Source: Arenicola marina
Taxonomy: Eukaryota; Annelida; Polychaeta; Arenicolidae
Assembly: GCA_964019135.1 (NCBI GenBank)
Contig: OZ025265.1
Coordinates: 21,675,143 to 21,739,142 of the forward strand
DNA: 64,000 bases
Direction of reading: 5' to 3'
In this document: in pieces, positions 46,516-58,567 of the stretch
How the letters are laid out: every line of letters begins with the position of its first letter
How positions within the stretch are numbered: the stretch's first letter is position 1
Notes under the pieces: generated by a model
Told to the model about the DNA's origin: nothing
The model's input: only the letters and a program-made list of their open reading frames with translations
Database searches by the model: none
Position numbers and translations under genes: made by a program

Positions 46516-46676
46516 GTGTGGTGGGGGGGTCTCCCTGGTGTAGTGGTTAGCGCACTAGACCGCAGTTCACTAGGTCCTGGTTTCGAATACGTGGCTTGGG
46601 CGCCTAATTTGGGGTTCATCCTCAACGTCCCGGGAGGTTCCGTGGCCCAAAACACCAACATTTCATTTCATTTTTA
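46516..46676 (+). mobile_element. SINE family B, shared with copy B
   Basis: The tRNA-like head reads CTGGTGTAGTGGTTAGCGCA (A-box region) with B box GGTTTCGAATAC. It is flanked by the perfect 11-bp duplication GATTGTTGGGT at 46505-46515 and 46677-46687. The body includes CCCGGGAGGTTCCGTGG, and the tail is TTTCATTTCATTTT. It lacks 31 bases present in the copy B element between two GGCCCA motifs. Confidence 0.9.
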
Positions 46677-47212
46677 GATTGTTGGGTCGTCCTTGGATCG
46701 CATTGTTTCATCATAGCTCACATATGACTCACGCCTACCATTTTCTACAATCATCTCCGCAATTTTGTTGGTTCCAACATGAATGATGGATCGATCGTTG
46801 GTAGAATGATCTCACCTACATTGCTGGAACCCCTTCCTGCTTATTGTTACTGTGCGATGCGTAACAATGTCATTGTAATAATGACCTTCATTTGAAAATG
46901 AAATTCAACAAAATGGCCGTTTACTCCGCCTTTGTGCACATGAAGATTACATTGCCATTGGAGATGGGGCGGACATGGGATAGGGGGAGGCGGGGGGGGG
47001 GGCACAATCCGGATCCATCCATACCGCTCTCCCTTCCACCATTCTTGTTCAACCTAATTCTCCCCCGCCCATCTCCCACCTCTTCCCTTTCCTACTTTTC
47101 CCTATCCTACCGCCCCCCTCCCCCCCCCCCCCCCAACTCTCCATGTCAAACCAATTCGTGCCGTCCACTCGGCCCGCCTCTGCACCCCTCCCCCCCCTCC
47201 TGTGGACCCTCA

Positions 47213-47711
47213 AATTTTTGTCATCCTCATTCGTCCCAAAAACTATCTATAGATACAATAACCGCTAATGATTCTGAGAAAAGGTTGCAGGAGAGAGTCA
47301 GGCTTGGCACAACCTATCGACGGGAAGTGACGCGTGAGTTACGTGCGTAATTTTGCACGGAACATTCAGCAGTTGAACCGAGCTCCGTTGAACTAACTCC
47401 TCGAGAATTTTTCAACGACCACCGCTGTCTGCCGTGTGGGTTGCCGCATTGTGCGCCTGCCTGCTCGTTACCAACGTGAAGGTAAAACTTACTTCGCATG
47501 TTTTGTGCGCAAATGTCGACTCACGTGGCGGGACGCAGAGTACATGCATTCAGGTCATCCTTCCTGTCTATTCACTGGCTTTAAAAGCCTAAAACTGGAC
47601 AGCGCACCACGGCCAGACGGTGACGAGAGGGTGCACAGCTGGCTGCCCTGAGAGGCAGTCAACCGATGGGAGTAGGTTTCTAGACGTCGCCATAGAAAGC
47701 TTCCCCGTCTG
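47213..47711. other. Hyper-similar core of the segmental duplication, copy A
   Basis: Across about 500 bases I count only about four or five differences from 61262-61756, whereas flanking parts of the duplication differ visibly more. It includes the reading frame ending REVTRELRA at 47350 and a frame from 47397 to 47651 rich in Cys, Arg and Lys (GKTYFACFVRKCRLTW). Both copies keep these translations almost unchanged. No family is recognised and no ATG begins the second frame. It is CpG-rich compared with the flanks. Confidence 0.6.
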
Positions 47712-48920
47712 CCCTTGTGGAGTATGGCGGCGTGGCGCGGAGTGCGTGCAACCGGATACACGTACCGGCGAGACAGCCGCGTATTATGTGGTGTAATATT
47801 ATGGCCCGTAACTTTGGATAATTGGAACACCTGGCGGTGATGATGTAGGCCATGGAGGATCGATTCAGACAAACTTACAGACAAACGGACATAACAGGCT
47901 GTGTATCTGTTTACTCCAGTGGTTTCAGTTTATATTTCTACTTCAGGATTCGTTAATATATGATCGGACGGTAACGCCATCACCATTGACTTGTTCTTTT
48001 CGTGTTTTTTTGTTGTTTTTTTAAATTATCCTGGCATGGCTTGAATAACGCGGTGTTGGCCATTGCCCTCCATGTCGCGAGACGGAGCGGGACTTTGTCA
48101 ATGTGATCATTTCCGGAATCACAGACGTTACGACTACACCACCTTTATCATTAGATAAAGAAGTAAAACGGCTTAAAAATGAATAAAGAAGTAAACCGGC
48201 TTAAAAGTGTCGAAGAACTGGATTTAACTTAAATAACGGAGTGTTGAAAAGAAGAAAAAAAATCCTCTTGATAGCTGAATATATAACCTTATTTGGTTAG
48301 CAGGAAGTGGTATTAAATTAGCAAAAAGTCAAAAGCGAAAAACGGAAATGTTATAAAAACGATCCTTAGCAGGGTGGCGACTGCTCCATTAGGAATAGCC
48401 GTCGGCTTTTAACCCGAAATGAGGCCATTTCAGCCATTTCCCGTGAATAGATGTCTCCTCGGTGGTGAAAATCACCAATTACATGTTTGAAAGGATCCAA
48501 CACTTATGACTGTCACAGTAGACTCGATCAAAGAACTTCGATTTTTTACCTGAATTTAATCAGCGTTTATTAAAAAACATGATCATGGATTTCTTTAATC
48601 CTTTGTGGCTGTAATGACTCTGTACTGTGTTAGAGATGAGACCAATGATACATTATAGACAAGCTTACCGAAGCGAAAGCATGTCGTTTAGTCTCGGTTA
48701 AATGCGGTTTAGATTTTGCTTGTGGTCAAAGTCGATGCTGTAAGCCATTCTCGCGCGATCTAAGCTGGAATCCCACGTCATCTGAGCACAATATGTCCAT
48801 GCTATTGGATACAGACTTTGCGTTCATAAAATAGTCAGCAAAAGCAATACTTCGCAATGCGTGAAAGAGTTTCTACTGTATGAAGAGAACTATAGGTAAT
48901 TAATATTTGGGTGTACACTT

Positions 48921-51900
48921 GTTGTAGCCTTCAGCTACAGGCTGTCGAGGGCCAGCGTCAGATTCAAGGCAATTGCCTTTTCTGTTTTTTAGTTAGTTCA
49001 AATTTGTTTTTCATTCTTCTTCATACATCCTCTTAGCACACTCTCCTCATCTTCGTAACCCGTTCTAACTGTAAAATATATACAACGTTTCAGAACTATC
49101 TTGTTAATATTAATACCATATTTGGTTTTAGGCCATCAATGGCTTTCGATAGATTATTTCTGAGACGACCCAAAACAACCCCTAATAATCATATCCAATC
49201 CAAATAATAGATACTCAACGCATACATAGATCATATAGTGTCCTTACGTTTAACTAATGATAAATGGTCATAATATTGATACAACAAAACGTTTCTACTT
49301 ACACTGCTGGCCTAACGCTCGTCGTTTTATCTGCATTTACATGTTGTCCCTCGGCCGGCGTTTAACTTCCGCCTTCTTTCTTGCTCGACTCCAGAACGAG
49401 GTTCTAAAACAACTTATTTTGCTACAGCTTACTTTCTCAATATTTATAAAAATAGTCCCTGTAGTTTAACTCCATCATACCCGTAGGGTACATTATGTCA
49501 ATGGCACTGGGTAAGACCGCCCAGAAACAATACGTGTTTTGTCAGTATATTGAAGTCAGTAACAAGGCATGGGTGCTTATCATGTTAGTATAAATTATTT
49601 GCATTCAGCGGCGCTTCTGGGGGGTTTGGGGTTAGTGGGAGATTTTCTTAAGGGACGGGGCAAGACTCTGGGCCGATATAAGTAAAGGGTGGATGACCCC
49701 CGAATGAAATCCATGCGGATTAAACTATCACAGACTCATTTCTCTGTTTAGCAATATTCTAAATGCCAGTAAAACAACCCAAAGAATCGCAAAATGTACA
49801 CATAGCATAAAACAGTCTAGACGTCATATGATGTACTGCCAAAGGGCATCGTTAGTAAGTGGAATGTTTCTTAAGTTCCTGCTCATAACAATTGCGTCGG
49901 AACGTCGAGAAAAAAGAGCCAAGCAAAAGGGCAGAAGGCGGTCGCAAAAGGAGAAAAACAATCTTTGTTTTAGTTTAAGGTCGAGATCGTAAATTCCTGT
50001 CGTTCAGGAAATATGAGAAACATACTGTAATACTGTAATAACGACACCCTTATATACAGAGAGGGAGAGAGAGAGAGAGAGAGAGATAGATAGAGAGAGC
50101 CAGATAGAGAGATTCCTATTTTTAATTTTCATGCCGACTTTTCCAGTGAAACTTCTTCCAAGTTATGGCGTGCTGAAGTGTCATTTTATACGTTATTCCT
50201 AGAAATAGGTTGCAATATACTTGCGCCACTCGTATTCATTCGGCAACTGTCGTCGCTCCATTCCAGACATTCGATCGTTGACTGACAGACATTCGATCGT
50301 TGACTGACATTTACAGCTATCCGATTCATTAGTACTTGGGCATGGTTTCCTTGGCGTTAATGCAGATGATTTAAACCCATGGGTACTGCAATAATTCCCC
50401 TGGTTGTCAAGCTAAGCAAAATAAGTATTTGGCGTGTAACGATATGAGACAAATGAACAAATAAAGCAGCAACAGGGCAATAGAACTAATGATATGCGTA
50501 ACAGATTTGTTTTATTATGTCTATAATTTATGTTTTAATGTATTTACAATAAAATTGTGCAATCAATGTTTTTATAACAAAACACTTTCACCTAACCAGA
50601 GTAGATATTCAAATTCAGCATGGCATTTCGACCATTTTAAAACCAGATTCTCACCAGCCCTCACGCGCTAGAACGTCTCTATGCCTTTCTTGTGCGCTTG
50701 TCCTGTAAGTCAACTTTCAGATGTTTTTGGTAATTGGCTATAGCAACACTATTTTGATGCATATAGTATCATCGTAGCATATGTGGAAGAAACGATATAT
50801 TTGAAACAGAAAGAGTAAACACACTAGAGTTGTGATTGGTGATCTAGAGGTATCATCATTGTGATCTAGAGAACTGTTGAAAGACACTCCCTGGAGGTAA
50901 CCACAATACGTAACACAGTAATGCGAAATTTGCAAAAATAACATTCTGAGAGGGAATCTCATTGGGGTCACGTGTCCTGTTACTATGTTATATATCCCTA
51001 TAGTTCAAGTAGACGGTGTTATTTGTATGTTGCTGCCAATCCTGTATCTATATATGTCTATAATCATACATTAGTGAAGTTTCAAGCACTTTTGCACGAC
51101 CACCCAACTTGCCATGGGCACCCGCCTCAGTGCACTGATGAAGATTGCGGTTGCGGGTCGCTTAGTGGACAGCGGTAGAAAGATATCCTGTTTTTGTTGT
51201 CCTTTTTTGCACTTGAATTGTTACAGTCAACAGCTGAACAGTATCATTATTTGGTTCTAAATGCATCGATGTTTCAAGTTTATAAGTCAAGTTCACTTGT
51301 CACATTCATGAGAGGTGTTAGGCCGACAGCTTGTTCCAAAGACGCACCGCTCGCATGTAAACAAAGTGTTGGTTCAGCGGAAGGTATTCGTCAGTGACGT
51401 CAACGCCTTGCTCGTGATTGGTCACGTGTTCAAAACATGTCGACACCCGCTTGATGGGCGAATATGTGTATTTTATACTGTTGATGTGCGATTTTCTCGA
51501 TAATGCTTTCTTTTTAAATAGAACAATTAACGGCAAATAAATTTTATGCCAACAGAGTTTTATTTTTGTATCACATTGCAGCCCCCCGGTGTTTTCTTTA
51601 AATATAGAGGATAATCGATGGAGGATATACAATGTGTAGAATCCGCTGTGTTGATAAAGAGATATACAGCATGAGAGTAGATGGCTTCCATTAAAGATAT
51701 GGATTAAAACGTGATGATAATTTGTATTGTCTCGCCTTCGGTGTGACGACAGGCGTCACTTCTGTATTTTACTTGCACTATGAACACGTCACCAAGGAAA
51801 AACACTAAATATCACTTCACATTCACATTCAGTTGAAACCGCCGCCAATATGTTACGCACGGTATCTGGCTGGTCGTCACCACCGACGACCTATTTCCGC

Positions 51901-53589
51901 GGACAGTTGGACACCAGTATCTGTGCATAACTTGTTTTTACAATGCGACCTATTTGTACTGATCATTAGGTTGAACTGCACTGACGACTAGTATATACCC
52001 CGATACAACACCCCACCACTCCGCGCCCTTCAAGCACCACCTTACCCTCCAGAAGCCCACCACTATCCTCCAACCCTCCCCTGATGGAGTGCGATTAAAT
52101 TGAAACAGCGATGTAAGCTTTTTCAGTAGTTCGGTTGTGGCATTTATTCCTGGATTTCTCGCCATGGCTGGGTGCCTGGAACAGCGTGACAGCGTCGACA
52201 CATCAACCTTTCCGACGAGTCTCGGTCGGTTTTTTCCATATATACAGTGCTAAACATGCACTGGATATTTGGCCTTTTTTCAAACTGTATATATATCATT
52301 ATAAACGATCGGTATTACACTGTAACGTCCCCGCATACATGGATGAAATGGAAAGGCCTCTTTAGACAAAAAAATTAATATTAATATGGCAAAATAAAAA
52401 TTCAACTTCATTATCGAGAGGTGTCATTTAATCTTTGAGGATGAGACCAATAAATGTAGCCTAAATCTCTGGTTAGAGCTCTCTGACCTTCTACAAATCA
52501 AGCATTGCTGTGTTCAGAGAATTTCGTTGTCGCAAATATCTACCTCCGGAAGGCCCTTTAGTTATCAAATTTTATCATCAAAGATACATCCTATCCCAAT
52601 GTTTTCCACAGCAGGCTCATACGTCATTTAAAGTTCCATTGACTGAATTGAATGAAACGAAGCGATGCTTTCACTTCGACCTACATAGGGTTGGAGGGTG
52701 GGCGATCTGAGCATCAAAATCGCACTCATAGTCCATGTTTCCGTTTTACCCTCACCACGTTAAATCTGATTTATGGCTCTGGACATAAAACAAGGGACAA
52801 ACCGACAGTGACAGTTCATCCCTATGAGATAAACAATATTCCTCCATGATGAATTCGTCCCGTCGTGTTCCGCCATGTGGTTAATGTTTCACAAAAAGCT
52901 GACGTCACTTGCGCTTAGATACCGATGATGACCACGAGTCAGGGACACTCTCTGATGTCATCTGCGGTGATCGTTTAACATAACGGATTAGCCGGAAAAC
53001 TACACCAATCGAGGCGTGATGGAAGACAGGTTGTCCCTGCGGTTCGTCAGGGTGGTGTAAATCTGATCAAAATGCACACAAGCGATTATGTCACAAATGT
53101 CGATTTGGCATTTAGTTTATCATGTGAAAACGATCGGCGGTGGACGCCATTCTGGTATTCATCAGACGTCGCGTCTTCCCCCGACACCGATGCAGGTGAA
53201 ACAGTGCAGGAGATCGTTGGCTGTCCTTTACCCCGTACAGCTAATCATTGTGCGTCAAAGTAAGCCATGATATTCAAATATCACTTATTTGAGCTCGTTT
53301 TTTTTTCTTTGACGTCGCTTGTATAGTTATAGAGATAAGAAACGGACTAGGATTCACGCAGCTAATAGATTTATTCGCAGGTCAATCAGCAAGTTATTTT
53401 TAGTGATTCATGGAAATGAGGAGTCATTTTTACCCTTTTCGAAGGAGCTAACATTTTTACCCACAAGCTGATGGATATGGTCAGTGAATCCGAGCTCTCG
53501 ACATAAAGGTCATTGAACCAATGGCAATACAATGTTGGTGCCGCCGGCCGCCCCTGTGCAGATGAAGGCTAGATGAAACCTTTCAGACA
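48921..53589. other. Gene-free unique stretch between the duplication copies
   Basis: About 4.7 kb with little repetition. A GA-rich microsatellite lies at 50058-50112, and a tandem pair of AGACATTCGATCGTTGACTG lies at about 50263-50308. Open frames are short. One minus-strand frame at 51318-51632 ends VRLWNKLSA, loosely like LINE C-termini, but nothing else supports that. No exon, RNA or element is called. Confidence 0.4.
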
Positions 53590-53700
53590 ATGGGTGGCCA
53601 CATAGTGCCGGGATTCGAACCCGCGACCTGTTGATCTGTAGATCCATTGCAAAGAGTAAAGAATTACAGCAGGATACATGGCTCTCTTCCTCAATACTGG
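53590..53700. mobile_element. Possible tRNA-like SINE remnant
   Basis: GCCGGGATTCGAACCCGCGACC (near 53608) carries a B-box-like palindromic core. TGCAAAGAGTAAAGAATTAC and GATACATGGCTCTCTTCC then recall the family A body. The A-box half was not found. Low confidence. Confidence 0.35.
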
Positions 53701-53943
53701 TCAATCTCGCGCTATGACCTATGCTAGTTTACACAGCCTCCATATTGAACTAACCAGCAATATTAAAACACGTGAGTGGCAATGGCCATGAAATGTTCCA
53801 CATGTTCATGGTATTATCATGAACACATGTCACGTGAACCCTTCAAACACCTGACACCAGTCACATAGCGTCCGGTCATCAGATCCGTATCCAACATCCG
53901 GGTCTTAGTATGACCGGCATGTTACATAATAAGGTTCAGTAAA

Positions 53944-54145
53944 ACAACAATTTCAACATAAACTGCGCGGTTTATTTATATCGCGCGGACGTCCTAGTGA
54001 GTCGCGGTCGACATCACACACAGAATACCGAACAGCAAACGGGCGCGCTGGGATATACAGCCGGCCACCAACTTCTGCTCCGGTGACCAAATTGCTTCTC
54101 TCCGGAGAGCCCACAAGCTTTCACGATTTAAATTCAAGACAAAAG
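53944..54145. repeat. Interspersed GC-rich repeat R1, copy 2
   Basis: Matches 3667-3858 in the same orientation, with small indels. The TATA-like string of copy 1 reads GGGATATACAGCC here. It ends just before copy B of the segmental duplication begins. Confidence 0.75.
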
Positions 54146-54208
54146 ATACCTATTTTACATGAAAAGAGGTTGATAATACAAAAAAAACAGAATATATCAC
54201 TTTTATGT

Positions 54209-55850
54209 TGTCAACATATGGTGGAAAGAGTCATAAATAACTGGGGGCCGGCGCGATAGCTCAGTAGGCTAGAGCGCTCGCATTGAGTGCTCTGGTCACC
54301 TGAGAGCCCAACGGCGCGTGGATCGATGGTTCTACCCCTGCTGTGGCCAAGTCTGTGTGGTCGTAGGATAAAGACCAAACGTCTTTTTTCGTAAAGAGTA
54401 GGGGGTACCCCCGGAGACATGGCTCCACTATCCCTTCCTTCTCCCATTGACGCGATATGACCAAAAGTGGTTAAAGCGTCCTCAATAACCAATCAGTCAT
54501 AAATAACTGTTAGCACCTGAATGGCCCAAATCTCTGTGGCTATGTAATCGCCTAGTGCCATCGACACACGGTGTCGGTGTGGTGATTACAATAGATTTCC
54601 ACAGAGCGTCCTCGCTATGACCCACTGTGGGGGTTACACCCGATGCGGTCGGTTCGTGCCTTGTTCTCCATGGCACCAGCTTGACACCATTCCGAGTCCT
54701 CCTGTTTCGCCGTGAGAGGCGCCACCGGGCGCCGTGTCAAAGAAATCCGCGTCGATGAGTATAACAAAGGGAGGACAAACTCATGGGTGACAGAGACAGA
54801 TGGTAATGAATGCGGCAGGGTACTCGCAATGTAATAAAAAAATCTCCTTGGTTGGTGACCAACGGGGAGCCACCAAGGAAAGAGAGCGAGAGAGGTAGAT
54901 AAAGACGGAGCGAGAGACAAAGAGACAGCGGAAAAAAATACCGAGACAAAGGAAGAACCGCGTGAGAGAAAAAAGGAAGGAGTAAATATGGAAAACAGAT
55001 GAAATTGGGGCTATTATAGATGCGTTGTTAGGAAATACATGGCGATGGTAGATGGGTGTGTGTGGTTGGGATGGGGCGCCGACCTCCCAGGGGGTTCTCA
55101 GCCCAGGCAAGGCGACAAAACTGCCAAAAGAGGGCAAACCTGACGGGTGGGGGAACCCGAGTTAGACCCACACGTTGCCAAGGAAATAGATTGCATATAA
55201 GCCCCCTTGAAATGCCTGTTTTTAGTCCGCGGCCATCCGTGTTAAGGATGGCATCCCGAGGAGTGGCTCAAAGACGAATGCAACGTTCCTGCAATGTTCC
55301 TGCAATGTTCCTGCAACGTTAATGCATCGTCCATCGGTCAAATGGATTGCAAGCGTGCCGGTGAAAGCCATTTGGTGTGCGGACAAAGAAAGCTAGTCAT
55401 TCACACACGGCAGCAATTAAACTGCGAATATGAAGCTTCGTTTCTCTTCTGGTGTGCCTCCCAGATAGCACCAGTACAAGTGTCTTTGTCCTCTCTCCCA
55501 GACCAGTTCCATCAACTTGCATAGTGCATGCTCATATATCAACCCTAACGATGGAAAGTTGCTATTTTTTCGTAAATGTATCGTCGTGGTTTTATCTGTT
55601 TTTTCCTGGACAATGACATGAAAATGAATACGCGTTTTTTACGTACCCGTTTAACACCAAATTAAAGCTTTTAAAGGCGGAGTATATTATAATGTGTGGC
55701 AAATGATATGGTCACACCATTTCAGGCCCCTGTGGCCCCATTACGCACCAGGAGACGGTGGCATAACCCGGGGAATGAGACAGCCAACACATGATGGGTG
55801 TGGCATGCTATTTGTCTGGTGCTTAGCGCGTTAAGCCTTGTACATTGAGC
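54209..55850 (+). repeat. Duplicated module X, copy 3 (start of duplication copy B)
   Basis: Collinear with 35560-37030 except for a SINE at 54244-54494. Shared landmarks are GTCAACATATG, CGCCTAGTGCCATCGACA, CCTTGGTTGGTGACCAACGG, the 12-bp GTTCCTGCAATG repeat (55272-55320) and GTCTGGTGCTTAGCGCGTTA. It is followed directly by the purine-rich array segment, which is probably the ancestral order. Confidence 0.88.
54244..54494 (+). mobile_element. SINE family A with perfect 15-bp target duplication
   Basis: AGTCATAAATAACTG occurs at 54229-54243 and 54495-54509. The SINE between them has A box TAGCTCAGTAGG, a degraded B box GGTTCTACCCC, and the complete body to GTGGTTAAAGCGTCCTCAAT. Module X copies 1 and 2 keep the uninterrupted site (near 35580 and, inverted, near 39640). 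So this SINE landed in copy B after module X had been duplicated. Confidence 0.96.
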
Positions 55851-55877
55851 TCTCATCGTGTAATATATGTATTTTCC

Positions 55878-56820
55878 GACAAGAGACTAAGGTTGCAGGC
55901 AGTAGGTTGGGTGATACAGGACTGGCCTGGAAGGTGGAAGATGGGCGACGGAAGTTGGACGGCCGAGGATGAAGGAGTGATGATAGCAAATGGAAGATAG
56001 ATAATAGCGTAGGAGCAGAAAGGATAATGGAGGATAGAGAATGGAGGATATATGGTAAAGGATAAAACGTGGACAAATGTTAGAGGATGGAGGATGAAAG
56101 ATGAGAGTAGATGATAGAGGAAAGAGGATAGGGGAAAGAGGACAGAGGGCAGAGGACAGAGGACATAGGACAGAGGATACAGGGTACAGGATACAGGATA
56201 CAGGATACAGGATACAGGATAAATGAGAAGAGAATAGAGGGCATAGGATAGAGGACAGAGGATATATGATAGAGGATAGAGGATCAGGATAGAGAAAGAA
56301 CAAAAGAGGATAAAGATGGAGGATAGAGGATAGACAATAGAAGATATGGAACTGAGTATTGATGATAGAGGACTGAGAATAAAGGATGGGGGATACGGGA
56401 TAGAAAATGGAGCATAAATGATGGAATGAAGAGGCTGGATAATAGAAGATAGAAAGGAGTGGAGGATAGCGGACACAAAGTTATCGCTTGATCGGTTCCA
56501 CCAACTTCTAATAACCCTGGCTTCGAGCCATAGATACGTATCAACGGAAAAGGCCATGTTTTCCTTCCGGACCGCTCATCCATCTCCTACGCCTGTGTTC
56601 TACATCAGAAGAACGAATGACAATTTCCCCTCAGAGACCCAGAGGTATTATTCATTTATTACCCTCAAGATTAATTTGACCACCCATCGCCTCCTAAAAA
56701 ATACAGTTATCAATGGAAACTACTTTTCTGACATACAATCCTTCATTCAGGTTCCGATTTGGGGCTTTTTTTCATATTGTTTTACAGATAATAATATTTG
56801 GCATTATTTGTGCAAGGAAC
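55878..56820 (+). repeat. Segmental duplication copy B, part 1
   Basis: Matches 40270-41180 from GACAAGAGACTAAGGTTGCA to CCGATTTGGGGCTTTTT. The purine-rich minisatellite inside has a different unit order and number. Confidence 0.9.
56020..56470. repeat. GGATAGA/GGATACA-type purine-rich minisatellite, copy B
   Basis: Imperfect 7-bp units; a run of GGATACA (56174-56222) is private to this copy, while the copy A array has more GGGAAGA and GGACAGA. Open minus-strand frames are repeat artefacts. Confidence 0.92.
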
Positions 56821-56845
56821 GGGACAGGGCAGGGGGTCGACGCAA

Positions 56846-57403
56846 TGGTTTTGTTATTGTTTACTTCCTTCCTTATGGAAATTAAGAGCTTTGAGTTTCA
56901 TTTTGTTTACCAGTAATGCCGAACTAATATGCTAATCGATTCTACAACAATGGAAACAATGGATAATTATAAGAACATGTGAAAACACCGTGATCCATGT
57001 AATGTTACTAACGCAGGAACCTTCATTCTATTTCCTCGTCCTAAAGGAACTCGAACATACAGACCACGATGGCTGACTGAAAACATTGCGGGAGAGATTA
57101 GTTCTATTTGTTCAGCCATTTCTTCGTAGCTCTCTAAGATGAATACATAATTAAATTTAACACAAGTATTCTAAGAGAAACAAATAATATAATTTAGTTT
57201 CTTTACAATCATTTATGCAGCTTTTGGCATGTTCAATTCCTCTTAGCTGTCATGAGGCACTCACTGTGACCCTCACTAGCCATATCATGCTAGACCGTCT
57301 TCACGATAATATATATACTCTCTTGATCATCAAAAAACAAAACATGAAAAAATTTAGCATGTTATGGAAAACATCACTACCTATGTGTTAAGCCTACTTG
57401 ATA
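56846..57403 (+). repeat. Segmental duplication copy B, part 2
   Basis: Aligns with 43701-44440. Similarity ends at TGTGTTAAGCCTACTT, immediately before the hairpin at 57407. Confidence 0.8.
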
Positions 57404-57406
57404 TGC

Positions 57407-57544
57407 ATATGGCATTGCGTCGAGTGCGAGATGGGTTTATCTCAGCACAAGTCTCCAAAATCCAGCCTGAGCCTTTAGGCGAAGGCAGGATTTCGGAGAT
57501 GCCTGCGGAGATAAACCCATCTCGCACGAGAAGCAATGCCATAT
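57407..57544. repeat. 138-nt near-perfect hairpin (foldback element or small-RNA precursor-like)
   Basis: Outer arms 57407-57443 and 57508-57544 (37 nt each) are complementary with three mismatches. The inner part also pairs: CTCCAAAATCC with GGATTTCGGAG, then a nested GCCT-GA-GCCT-TT-AGGC-GA-AGGC terminal stem. The whole segment can fold as one stem with a tiny loop. The corresponding site in copy A lacks it. A miniature foldback transposon is the simplest explanation; a small-RNA hairpin is an alternative. Confidence 0.85.
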
Positions 57545-58567
57545 GTATTGTCTCGCTCGAATAAAACTTTAAACGTCGCCATTAAGTCAACACGGAGATC
57601 TAACGATGACAATAATACTCACGACTGCAACTAAATATTTGGTCAAAATCATAACAGTGGCGCTCAATAGCACCTGTAACTAAGTGATGCGCGCGACGTG
57701 TTTCCCTGGAGATATGACGTCGTCAAAGTTATTACGCCTCTGCGGCGGAGGTAGGCCTAACGAAAATATTGTTTTAGGCAAAATGGTATATATTTCTTAA
57801 CATGAACCTTCTGTTTCGTAAATAGTAGATATTATTTCTATAGTTGGAGTTCATATGATTTAGGTCTATAGCTATTAAGTTCGGTGGGTTTGTTGGAACT
57901 ATTTATGTAAATATCAGTTACGCGCATTGACACCGCGGTGAGCACTGAGTGACAAGATCTGTAACGTGAATGGCGGCAGCAAAACAACGCACGATTGGAA
58001 AACTAAAATGGATTTTACAAAGTAAGTTTTAGCTTTTAAACCGCCAAACTTCGCCACATTAACTAATTTATCGAACTGTAACATAATATGATAAAATCTC
58101 AATTTCTGACACGTATACCGGGATGGGTTTTTCCCGGAACTGGTGTCAACATTGGCCACTGACAACAGAGTGCGAGAAAATACATTATTGACTGATACAT
58201 CTAGATTAATATTCAACATTAATCTCACTTCGGCTTGCCATAAAGAATATCTTTGGCGGGATGACGTATACCATGCACGTGCTTGTGGCATATCATTCGG
58301 TTGTTTAGAAACTCCCATTGTGACGTCATGTTTATAACATTTTGACGTCATAACTACTCACTATGACAGCAGCCGATAGGCGGTCTTCAAGAGCGCTCTG
58401 CTTGGCAACAGACATTTAGCCCGTCGCTTTTAAATAAACTTTAATTTGAAGTATAGATCCAGTGTTAACATTGAATAATTTATTCGCTAATTTTGTGGGC
58501 CAGCTGATTTAATTATTAAAGACATGACATAATAGGCTTCGACCTTTCTTTGCTTGAATATATTTAT
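57545..58567. other. Copy-B-only sequence without recognised gene
   Basis: Includes a CpG-rich patch near 57680-57760 and two perfect TGACGTCA motifs at 58321-58328 and 58343-58350, 22 bases apart. A 145-codon minus-strand frame (57914-58351) has no recognisable domain. Confidence 0.4.
57970..58020 (+). other. Speculative first coding exon (ATG plus splice donor)
   Basis: ATGGCGGCAGCAAAACAACG begins an open frame of about 17 codons that runs to CAAAGTAAGTTT, a strong match to the AG/GTAAGT 5' splice consensus. The upstream 250 bases are CpG-rich. The position -3 base is T, a weak initiation context, and no downstream exon was found. It may be chance. Confidence 0.15.

Larger units (their letters stand above)
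45400..48920 (+). repeat. Segmental duplication copy A, part 3
   Basis: About 3.5 kb collinear with 59410-63009, from CTGTTGAATTCGCATCCCGA to the shared TAATATTTGGGTGTACACTT that ends at 48920 and 63009. It contains two SINEs at equivalent positions in both copies and the highly similar core at 47213-47711. Several open frames occur in both copies, but most are changed by indels, so none is called as a gene. Confidence 0.92.

Noticed and set aside
51318-51632. Frame ending MRAVRLWNKLSA, reminiscent of LINE C-termini
   Set aside because: Only about ten residues resemble that pattern; the rest has no LINE features and no 3' tail or target duplication was seen.
57914-58351. 145-codon minus-strand frame
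   Set aside because: Its start lies within a CRE-like motif, no domain is recognisable, and the surrounding DNA is absent from copy A.
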